In this document: piece after piece, positions 9,536 to 17,606 of the stretch
Numbering within the stretch: the first letter of the stretch is position 1
How the letters are laid out: every line of letters begins with the position of its first letter
Origin: Duganella sp. BJB476
GTDB taxonomy: Bacteria > Pseudomonadota > Gammaproteobacteria > Burkholderiales > Burkholderiaceae_D
DNA length: 64,000 nt
Direction of reading: 5' to 3'
NCBI RefSeq assembly: GCF_003416895.1
Contig: NZ_QVIO01000009.1
Coordinates: forward strand, 186,001-250,000
Position numbers and translations under genes: made by a program
Notes under the pieces: model-generated
Database searches by the model: none
Seen by the model: the letters and a program-made list of their open reading frames with translations, nothing else
Told to the model about the DNA's origin: nothing

Positions 9536-10675
9536 ATGGGCGGTTTTTCTTCGATTAATAGACCTGCTATAAACCATGGCTCCAGCAATTTCCCTGAGGA
9601 GGAAGAGGCCATAGTACATGCCTCAAACCGCGGAGAGGACCGGACACGCATGCGGCCGCGTAGCTCCATACTGGAAGCGTTATCGCCACGCGGGTCTTCC
9701 CCGGAAGATAGCGACGCCTACAGTCCAGGCAACCGGATGGCGCCGCGTATCGGTCCCGGTCCAAAGAACGTGGAGATTCTGCAAACGCGGGGATATCACG
9801 CCCTTTTGATGAAAGCATACAAGAGCGGACAAGCTCCGACGAAGCTCTATGACGGCGCATTCCTGCGCGACCTGGTCAAGGCGGAAAATGCGCGCAATGG
9901 CAGTTTGGATCTCGCTGTCTGCAGTGTCGGGGAAAATCCGGCGCTGCGCGACTGGGGCATACACGACGCCATGAAAAAGGCACTGCTGCGACCGGACGAA
10001 CCACACAGCTGCGTGCTGACCGATGACCACTCGCATGCCGCCGCGATGTCGATGCGAGTGCTGGGAAAACCGAACCCGACGACGCTGTCCATCGTCGTGC
10101 TCGACAGCATCAAGCCAGACGATCTCTCGCAGGTGAAACTGCACAAGACGCTTCTTTCCGAGATCGGCAAGTCGCTGGATGATGCCGCGTTGAAGCATCT
10201 CAGGATTCAGGTCACCATATTGCCCATGGGGGTACAGGTCAGCAATGAAGGGTGCAACATCTTCGCCCTGGTTGCCGCGAAAAAGGCGGCCAAGAGTCAG
10301 AGCGTCCAAGATCTGCACGAATGGGGCCATGACATGGTGGGACATGCCGCCCCGGGCATCCATACTCAATCGATTCCGCTGGAACCGGAAATGCTGCTTG
10401 AGCCGGAATTCTTCAAGCATGCGATGAAGCGCAACGTCATCCAGAACGTCGTGGATGCGGGTGAAACGCTGGGGCTTGCCAAAGAGGTGCCGGTGAACAG
10501 GAAAGGGCAGACCTTGCTGGAGCGTTTCGAGAAATTCGAGCGCGCCACCATCGTGAAGACGCTTGACCGGGAGATCCACACCAGGTACAGCCGTTCCTAT
10601 GAAGAAAAGCGCCTGGATAAGTTGGCCAGGCTGATCGAGCACAAACAAGCGCTCTTGGCCGAGCGGAAGGCCTAA
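9536..10675 (+). CDS. YopJ-family Ser/Thr acetyltransferase effector (type III secretion substrate)
   Basis: 379 aa with a GGGAG ribosome site. The order of catalytic blocks matches the YopJ/AvrRxv/PopP2 family: TDDHSHAAAM (H167, possibly H165), SIVVLDSI (D190 in the acidic position, Asp as in PopP2) and NEGCNIFALVAAKKA (C240). Family members acetylate Ser, Thr or Lys of host signalling proteins after delivery by type III secretion and need inositol hexakisphosphate as host cofactor. The first 75 residues are polar and rich in Ser, Pro, Arg and Glu, as expected for a secretion signal. No chaperone gene is adjacent. It is convergent with a large effector-like gene only 19 nt away. Confidence 0.85.
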   Translation: MGGFSSINRPAINHGSSNFPEEEEAIVHASNRGEDRTRMRPRSSILEALSPRGSSPEDSDAYSPGNRMAPRIGPGPKNVEILQTRGYHALLMKAYKSGQAPTKLYDGAFLRDLVKAENARNGSLDLAVCSVGENPALRDWGIHDAMKKALLRPDEPHSCVLTDDHSHAAAMSMRVLGKPNPTTLSIVVLDSIKPDDLSQVKLHKTLLSEIGKSLDDAALKHLRIQVTILPMGVQVSNEGCNIFALVAAKKAAKSQSVQDLHEWGHDMVGHAAPGIHTQSIPLEPEMLLEPEFFKHAMKRNVIQNVVDAGETLGLAKEVPVNRKGQTLLERFEKFERATIVKTLDREIHTRYSRSYEEKRLDKLARLIEHKQALLAERKA

Positions 10676-10694
10676 GAAACTGTGCTTGCACGCG

Positions 10695-13600
10695 CTAAGG
10701 CGGGGGAAACTGCGCCGCGGTGCGCTGTGATTCGACGCTGGACACCCGCTGCGCGCGCAAACCATAGTTGATCCCGTTTTCCTGCGCCTGCTTGCCCTTC
10801 TCGCGCACGATCAGCATGAGCGGGCGCCAGGTGGAAGGATGCTGGAGGATGGCGTCGGTCGCCTCTTTGGTTCGTCGCGCCATGGCCTTGTCGTTGCGCA
10901 TCCCCGCTACATCGCCCAGGTGGTTCAGTGCGTCGATCCAGGTGGAGGCCTGGGGACGCATCGAATAGTTGATATTGTACTGGCAATAGTTGCTGGTTTT
11001 TCCGAGGTGCGTGATGTCGGCCACGAATCGATCGAGCAAGCGGACGGCCTCTTCGCGGTTTCCGGGCGTGTCAACGTTGCCGTCAACCGCAGGCAAGGTT
11101 TGCATGCAACGCGCCAGCCACTGGCCGCGATTGCTCTCAATCTCGGCCAGCATTTCATGGGGAGTGAAATAATGGCGGTCGATGTCGCTATCCTGCTTAT
11201 TGCCGATCCTAAACGGCGATAGTCCGTGCTTGTCCATGTGCTGCAGCGCCTGGTGAATGGCCGTAAGCATGACTGGCACGCTGCCGCCGGACAATGTGCC
11301 GCGGGGCGAGCGGTCCGCCGTGATGGAGTAGGATGAGGCATTTTCCGGCAGCGGCGACAGGAGCTCGGCGCTCAGACTCACAGTCTGCCTGGCGGTGCTG
11401 GTCTTATCGCTGGTCACGTTGACGCCGGCCGCAGCCTCGCTGCGGCGCTCCAGACCGAGTTCGGCCTTGGCCGCCACGCCCAGCGTCATGCCGATGCCCT
11501 GGCGGGTATTGGCGCTGGTGGGTTTGCGGTAGCGCGCGGCGGCGCTCAACCTGGCCTCGACGAAATGGGAATCCGCGCCAGCGTTCAGCTTGGTCAACAC
11601 TGCCTCGGGGCAGCGCGACAATAGCGCCTCGACCGGTCCGGCGAACTTGGCGTCGCTATTTTCCGGCGCCAGCTTATCCCACAGGACCACGCTTTCCAGC
11701 GCGGTATGCATATTCTTTCGTTGCGCAGCGTCCTGGTGGCGTGGACGCAGGAAGCGCACGATGCTGCCTTCCATCGTCATTTTACTTTTGCTGAACTTGA
11801 GGGCGCCGCTCAGGCCTACTTTGAAGTTGCCGCCCTTGCCGGCGCCGGAAGTCTTTTGGCCGCCGACGGTCCATACTTTGCCGACGCTGGCGGTGGCGTC
11901 GGCGGATACGGTCTTGCTCTCGCCCACCATCATTTCTATGCCGAGGATGGGCTGGAAAAATTGTACGAAAGCCTCATCCTTGCGGACCGCGCCGAGGCCT
12001 GCCGAGATGAGCGCATCGATCTTCGGTGGCGCATATGGCAGAAACGGCAGGCCGGCGCCGAGCGCGCCGCCCGCGGACAACTTGATCTTGTCTCGCAAGC
12101 CCCATTCGGCCAGCATGGGCTCGAAGTATTTGAGCACGTCCTCGCCGCTCTCGAAACGCCTCACCTCCGCCCGCTCGAAATGCTCGCCGGCCTGGTCCAG
12201 CCCCAGCATGCCCGCTAGCGCCGCATGCTGGTCCGGCTTCAAGCGCTCGGCGTTGCGCTCGGCGAACTCCTGCGCCACTGTCCGCAATACCTCTGTGGCT
12301 GACAGCCCGTGGCGGGAATTGTTCCATGGCAGCGAGGCGGAGGTCATGCCGGTCGCCGCGGCGTCGGCGGCCAGCGCCTTCAGGTCCGGCGGCAGGTCGG
12401 CCGCACCGGGTATTTCCTTCAGGTAGAGTTTTTTGATTGCCTGGAAGTCCAGCTTCGTTAAGTCTTGCGCGCTGTCGTGCCGCACCTCGCGCTGGCCCAC
12501 GTACTGGGCCAGCACCTTGACCGCCACGTTGAACGCCTGCGCGTCCGACGCCGGCGGCGCCGGATTGCCACACATGGCCTGCGCCAGCTGAGCCAGTTGA
12601 GTCGACGCCTCCCTGACCGCGCGGTCGGCCAGCGTGCGATGGGTGGCGATGCCGAAGGACTCGGCCAGCGCGGCGCCGTGTTTGAGGTTGTTTGTCTTGA
12701 AGGGCGTCTTGCCGCGCAGCGGAGACAGTCCGCCTATGCCGGTCTCGGCGAAACGGTGGTCGGCGCGGGCCACCCAGGACTGTGTCATGTTCAGCAGGCG
12801 CCGGTTGTGCTGGTCGTATTCGGAGCCGGGGGCATTGCTCGTCAAGCCATTGCGCACGGCGTTGTACGCGCCGAGCTTGCGTTGGTCGAATGTCGCTGCG
12901 AGGTGGCTGTCGAGATCATCGCCCGGGGCGGCGTCGGGCCGCCAGTGCAGACGCTCGGCGGCGACATCGCGCGCCGCGCCCAGCCAGGTTCGGACGTCGG
13001 CGACCGGCTCGCTCTCGATCGCTTGGTCAGCTTGCCAGTAAGCGCGCAGGGCGGCCAGACCCTTGCCGTCAAGAAGCCCATGATCGTTGCGGCCCATCAT
13101 CTGAAGCAGTTCGGCGCCGCGCGGCAACGGCGCCATGTGCCTGAACAAGGCCCGCACGTCGGCCGTGACCGGCGGAGGCGCCGTCGAGGATGAGGCCTTG
13201 CCGCTATGACGCGAGATGAAGGCCAGCGTGGGCGCCGTCCGCACGCGATCGAGCAGTTGTAGAGCGCGCGCGGCGTCGCCTCCGGTGACGTCGGCCAGCG
13301 CTTGCGTCACCAATTCGGCGACGGCCAGTTTGGGCAGCGCGTCGGCGTTGGGATTGTCCGGCCAGGTATCGATCATCTGGCGCAGTGATCGCGCCAGGCT
13401 TGCGGTGGCGGGCGACGGATCGAAGCCGGGTGGGTGCAGCAACAGCTTGTCGACAAATTCCGCCTGCAAGCCGTTGAAACTGTCCAGGGTCTGTGCGTGC
13501 CGCGACTCGGCCTCGCGAAGCTCGCAGTGCGTCTCGGCCATGGGTTCCAGCAGGGTTTGGATGACCCGGGTGGCGGCGCCACGCCGTTCCTCGGCGCTGG

Positions 13601-15194
13601 AGAGCGCCGCCGTCAAGCTTTCCATGACGACGTCGATCGCGTCGACCTGGTCCAATAGATGCTCGATTTGCGCCTCGGCATCCCGAACCCGCGCCTGCGC
13701 GTCTTCCAGGCCGGTGCCGGTGTCGTCCTTGAAGGCCAGCAGCCCCGGCAAGGCGTCGTTGATCTGGTCCAGCCGCGCCGCCACTCGGTCGGGCTGGTCC
13801 GTACCGGAGTCCAGTTGCTCGCTCAGCGTGGCGGCCCGGGCCTGTCCGCTCGCCAGCGCGCTGTCGACTTGCAGCAGGTCGTGTGTGAGGCGCGCGACAT
13901 GGTCTTGCTGAACCGCCAGGTTGGCGCGCGCGGTTTGCATGGCGTCGATGGCGTCGGCGCGGGTGGCGCCATGTTGCTGCAGCAGTCTTTGGGCGGCGCT
14001 GGCATCGTTGTCGGCGTCGCTCAAATGTCCGTCGATCATGCCTCTAAGGTGGCGCAATTCGTCATGCACGAAATCCAGGTGCTGTCTGGCGATGTCCGCG
14101 CTCAGGACGGCTCCGGCAACGTCGTGCAGTTGCGAGACATGCACCGCGCTGTGCAAATGCGCGGCGGCCTCCATGACTTTGCTGCGCGCGGCGGCCAGCG
14201 GCCCGGCCGTCAGCGCCGCGGTGTCCGCCAACCCCTCCATGCGTCCCTCGATCAGCGCCTTGCTGTCGACGGCGTCCCTCAGCGCCTGCTGATTGCCCAG
14301 GGTCAGCTGTTGCACCTGCCGGTGGCGTTTCAAGTGCGCCAGCCGTTCCGGCGAGAAGCTGCCGCCGCTGTTCGCCAGCGCTGACGCCGCCGTCTCCAGC
14401 GCTTGATGGAATTCGGCCGCGCGGGCCGTCAGCGCGATGATCTGCTCGTTTATCCGCGCCAGGTCATGCCCGGCGGCCTCCAGCGTCGACCCGGCCTGGA
14501 GATGGTCCGTCTCGACGGCCTGGTATTCCTCCATTGCCTGGCGATGCTTCTCGGACCGTTGCGCGAGGTCAGAGACCAGATGGGCCTGGATCTCGCCCGG
14601 TGCGCCGGCCACGGCAGGTTTTACTGGCGCGGCCTTCAGCGGACGCTGGTCCAGGGTCGCAAGCTTCATGATGGGCTTAGCCTTTAGCCAAGGCAAATGA
14701 GAAGCCAGCTTGCTCATGGCCGAGCGCCGGCCGGGCCGCTCAAACAGCGAGTGCGTCGGTTCTAGCGCGTGCTGCAAGATCGCGTGGGCCTCGCCGGCGA
14801 CTCGCTCGCATTCGGCCATGACGGGATCGGCGGCGGCCGGCTCCGGCGCGGCGGGACGCGGCGGTGGTGAGCTGCGTCCGGGGTGTTCGATGGTGACCGA
14901 AGAACCTGGCAAACCGCGGCTGATATTGAGCGGTTTTGCCATGACCGCTGTTTTAAGCTTGCCCAACAGGCCTTGCACCGGCGCGCGCTTGCTCACGGAC
15001 GGCTTGGCGCCCCGCGTCCGCATGGATGCGTTGCTCAACTCGCCGTTCTTGAAGTTATTCGGCCTCGGCGGTGCAATGGAAGTGGCGGCATCAGGCGCGG
15101 CAGTGGTCCCTCCCCCACGCGTAGGTGACTCCAGGACTGGCGTTATGCTGCTATGTGAAAATAAGCGTGAGCGCAAAATAATGTGCCCTTTCAA
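10695..15194 (-). CDS. Very large effector-like protein, possible AWR/RipA or AvrE-type type III effector
   Basis: Up to 1499 aa. The listed start is a TTG without a good ribosome site; an ATG at codon 58 is an alternative. Residues 1-130 are Ser/Pro/Ala-rich and look like an export signal. About 190-600 is long-helical and coiled-coil-rich (many Ala, Gln, Glu and Arg heptads). The last 500 residues turn Gly- and beta-rich (LSAGGALGAGLPFLPYAP, then a run of alternating strands) before a helical tail with VREKGKQAQENGIN. That tail aligns by eye with the 1307-aa protein at 24338-28261, as does an RNG segment (YNAVRNGL versus YHGFRNGY). The size, paralogy and neighbouring YopJ gene suggest a type III effector. 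The family name is uncertain; AWR/RipA is the first guess. Confidence 0.55.
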   Translation of the reverse strand: MKGHIILRSRLFSHSSITPVLESPTRGGGTTAAPDAATSIAPPRPNNFKNGELSNASMRTRGAKPSVSKRAPVQGLLGKLKTAVMAKPLNISRGLPGSSVTIEHPGRSSPPPRPAAPEPAAADPVMAECERVAGEAHAILQHALEPTHSLFERPGRRSAMSKLASHLPWLKAKPIMKLATLDQRPLKAAPVKPAVAGAPGEIQAHLVSDLAQRSEKHRQAMEEYQAVETDHLQAGSTLEAAGHDLARINEQIIALTARAAEFHQALETAASALANSGGSFSPERLAHLKRHRQVQQLTLGNQQALRDAVDSKALIEGRMEGLADTAALTAGPLAAARSKVMEAAAHLHSAVHVSQLHDVAGAVLSADIARQHLDFVHDELRHLRGMIDGHLSDADNDASAAQRLLQQHGATRADAIDAMQTARANLAVQQDHVARLTHDLLQVDSALASGQARAATLSEQLDSGTDQPDRVAARLDQINDALPGLLAFKDDTGTGLEDAQARVRDAEAQIEHLLDQVDAIDVVMESLTAALSSAEERRGAATRVIQTLLEPMAETHCELREAESRHAQTLDSFNGLQAEFVDKLLLHPPGFDPSPATASLARSLRQMIDTWPDNPNADALPKLAVAELVTQALADVTGGDAARALQLLDRVRTAPTLAFISRHSGKASSSTAPPPVTADVRALFRHMAPLPRGAELLQMMGRNDHGLLDGKGLAALRAYWQADQAIESEPVADVRTWLGAARDVAAERLHWRPDAAPGDDLDSHLAATFDQRKLGAYNAVRNGLTSNAPGSEYDQHNRRLLNMTQSWVARADHRFAETGIGGLSPLRGKTPFKTNNLKHGAALAESFGIATHRTLADRAVREASTQLAQLAQAMCGNPAPPASDAQAFNVAVKVLAQYVGQREVRHDSAQDLTKLDFQAIKKLYLKEIPGAADLPPDLKALAADAAATGMTSASLPWNNSRHGLSATEVLRTVAQEFAERNAERLKPDQHAALAGMLGLDQAGEHFERAEVRRFESGEDVLKYFEPMLAEWGLRDKIKLSAGGALGAGLPFLPYAPPKIDALISAGLGAVRKDEAFVQFFQPILGIEMMVGESKTVSADATASVGKVWTVGGQKTSGAGKGGNFKVGLSGALKFSKSKMTMEGSIVRFLRPRHQDAAQRKNMHTALESVVLWDKLAPENSDAKFAGPVEALLSRCPEAVLTKLNAGADSHFVEARLSAAARYRKPTSANTRQGIGMTLGVAAKAELGLERRSEAAAGVNVTSDKTSTARQTVSLSAELLSPLPENASSYSITADRSPRGTLSGGSVPVMLTAIHQALQHMDKHGLSPFRIGNKQDSDIDRHYFTPHEMLAEIESNRGQWLARCMQTLPAVDGNVDTPGNREEAVRLLDRFVADITHLGKTSNYCQYNINYSMRPQASTWIDALNHLGDVAGMRNDKAMARRTKEATDAILQHPSTWRPLMLIVREKGKQAQENGINYGLRAQRVSSVESQRTAAQFPPP

Positions 15195-15229
15195 TACGCT
15201 GTGCCGTTCCTATTTTTTTAACGCGATGA

Positions 15230-17422
15230 TCACAACGCGGCAATCTCCGTTGCGCTCAAGGCGCCGTTGTATATGCGGAAGTCGTCCACCTTGCCGTTGA
15301 AATACGGCTTGTTCGCGTACTGCGCGCGGCCTATCCAGTTCTGGCTGGTGCTGCCAAGGCGGAATGGCGCGTATCGCATCGCCGTATTGGAACCGACGGC
15401 GCCGCCGTTCACGTACAGCGTACCCAGGCTGCCCGCGACTGTGACCGCGACGTGGACCCACTGCCCATAAGGCAGCTCCGCAGTGCCGTTGATCCTTTGT
15501 TCGCCGTCGATTCCGTCGAGCGTGAAAGCAAAGCGGATCACGTTGGCGCCGGCGCAGTGCGGTATCAGACACATGTAGTGGTTGATGTCCCAGCCGAAAT
15601 CGAATATCCGGGCCTCGACCTGCGAAGAACTCGCATTCCAATATACCCAGGTTGCGATCGTGAAATCGCCGAGCTCCGCGAGCGCGCCGTCCGGCAGGCT
15701 GACGTAGCCGTTGGCGCCGTTGAGCGACACCGCATTGCCTTTCTTGCCTGTCGCCCATGCGGCATTGACCAGCGTTCCCGCATGGCCGTTGCCGGTCGCG
15801 TCGGCGGCAGTGGTGCCGCTCCCCTCGTCAAAGCTCAAATACGTATGCAGCCCCACGGCTGTCGACGCTTTCGCTTCGTTCGACGCGACGGTTTCCCCGG
15901 TCGGCGTCATCGCCGTCACGACATAGTAATACGTACCGGCGGCAAGGCTCGCGTCCCTGTAGGTCAGCAGGTCGCTGATGGCGGTCGCAATCGTTGTATA
16001 AGGGCCGCCGGCCGCGGTGCCGCGCTTGACGCTATAGCTGGTCGCGTATGCCGTGCCCCACCAGGACAAGGTGACCTGTCCGCTCGTCACACTTGCGGTC
16101 AATCCGCTCGGCGCGGCGCCACTGGCAATCGCATTGCGCGTGTAGGCCAGCGTGCCATAGCCCAGCTGATCGTATCCGCCGCTGCTGGAGCCGTAGTTGC
16201 CACCGCCGCCTTCCGGCGCAGTCTGATCGGTGAACTTCTTGCAGTAAGGAGCGTCCAGCCCTTTGCGGTTGACGTAGTGGTTGTAGATCATTGTCCACAT
16301 CGGTCGGACAGCGCCCTGCAGGACGGTCGAAAACACCGTGTCGGTGGTGTTGTGGTTGACGTAGGTGGCGAACGGCACCGGATAGTAAGTGGTTCCAGAC
16401 TGGATCAGGTTGCCCTTGGCGACATATTCGGCGCCGGCCAGCACGCGGTTATTGTCGAAGCCGTACAAATCGACGCCCTGGTTCCACGCCATTTCGCAAA
16501 TGACCGTCAGCAGCGAAATACTCAGCGTATTATGCGCTTGATCGCGCCCCGCCTCTTGCGTTTGTCCGAGGTAGCCAGGGTGGAGGTAGTAGACTGTTTG
16601 CTCGACGCAGCCGTTGCCTAGACCGGTCATGAAATAAGTGACGGCCTCATTGAACAACGATTGATTGTCGCACAGCACGCCGATGGCCAGGATGGACGCC
16701 ACGCAGCACAGGTCCCAGCTGGAGTAGACAACAATACTGCTGGGAAGGAACTTATGATTGACCGGGTAGAACACGTTGAGCATCATGTTCTGAAACCGGG
16801 TGAAATCGGCCGGCGCCCACCCGGAATAGGCGCGCATGATTTCGGCGGCGTTGGCGAATTGATAGCCCTGAATGCCGGCCAGCAGATAGCCATCGTTGCC
16901 AGGGTTGCCCGCTATGCCGCCTATCGTCGTGAGCGTCGCTGACCACGCGTTCATGATCTGGATCGCCTTGTCCGCATAGGCGGTGTCGCCCGACACCTTC
17001 CAGCGCAGCGCGCAGGCGTAGGCAGCCGCCACGTCGTTGAAGAGGATGGCGGAGTTGTCGGCGTAGGTGTTGTCCGCCCCCCGGGAGACGATAGCCTGCG
17101 GATTGGGCGTCCATGACAGGCTTGCGTGGCTGTTCGCGGTCAAGCGGTTCCAGCCGCCGATCCACGGCGATGCGTTGGCGGCCACCTTCTGCCGCATCCG
17201 GTCGAAGTCGGCCTGGGTGTGCAGCAGTCCCGGATGGACCAACGCTGCGGGACTGCTTGCCGCGCCGGCCCGCAGCCTGCCAGGCGGTTCCGCGGATGAG
17301 TCGCCCGCGGCGACTCCGCCGTTGCATGCAGCCAGTCCCAGAGGCCCGAACATGGCCAGTCCCAAGGTGCCTGCGCAGAATGTTCTGCGCTCCAACGATA
17401 CGTTCCGTTTGTCTTTCGACAT
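15230..17422 (-). CDS. Alginate-lyase-domain lipoprotein with fibronectin III and LamG modules
   Basis: About 730 aa from the ATG at 17422, which has a GGGGGCAG site; a GTG seven codons upstream is less likely. The N-terminus has a twin-arginine-like ERRTF and a lipobox LAAC, so it may be a Tat-exported lipoprotein. Residues about 70-400 resemble the (alpha/alpha) alginate-lyase superfamily, with HPGLLHTQADFDRM, ADNSAILFNDVAAAYACAL and HPGYLGQTQEAGRDQAH. A fibronectin type III domain follows (about 430-520, ending in YYYVVTAMTPTGE). A LamG/concanavalin-type domain closes the protein (about 525-730: YLSFDEGSGTTAADATGNGHAG, WVHVAVTV, DDFRIYNGALS). It probably degrades an acidic polysaccharide, such as alginate or a biofilm or plant polymer. 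Confidence 0.75.
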   Translation of the reverse strand: MSKDKRNVSLERRTFCAGTLGLAMFGPLGLAACNGGVAAGDSSAEPPGRLRAGAASSPAALVHPGLLHTQADFDRMRQKVAANASPWIGGWNRLTANSHASLSWTPNPQAIVSRGADNTYADNSAILFNDVAAAYACALRWKVSGDTAYADKAIQIMNAWSATLTTIGGIAGNPGNDGYLLAGIQGYQFANAAEIMRAYSGWAPADFTRFQNMMLNVFYPVNHKFLPSSIVVYSSWDLCCVASILAIGVLCDNQSLFNEAVTYFMTGLGNGCVEQTVYYLHPGYLGQTQEAGRDQAHNTLSISLLTVICEMAWNQGVDLYGFDNNRVLAGAEYVAKGNLIQSGTTYYPVPFATYVNHNTTDTVFSTVLQGAVRPMWTMIYNHYVNRKGLDAPYCKKFTDQTAPEGGGGNYGSSSGGYDQLGYGTLAYTRNAIASGAAPSGLTASVTSGQVTLSWWGTAYATSYSVKRGTAAGGPYTTIATAISDLLTYRDASLAAGTYYYVVTAMTPTGETVASNEAKASTAVGLHTYLSFDEGSGTTAADATGNGHAGTLVNAAWATGKKGNAVSLNGANGYVSLPDGALAELGDFTIATWVYWNASSSQVEARIFDFGWDINHYMCLIPHCAGANVIRFAFTLDGIDGEQRINGTAELPYGQWVHVAVTVAGSLGTLYVNGGAVGSNTAMRYAPFRLGSTSQNWIGRAQYANKPYFNGKVDDFRIYNGALSATEIAAL

Positions 17423-17606
17423 ACTCTGCCCCCAGAATGACACTTGATAAAATGGTAGATGGCAAGCGCCGCATGCACTACACCGCCCAGCGAAAAAATG
17501 ACGCGCCTCGCGAACGTCAGCCGATATTGTCTGCGCAATGGCCTGCTTCAGCTGCCGGTTCGACTAGCGCATGGGCCTAATGGCGGAGGCGCTGCGCGCC
17601 GGAGAC

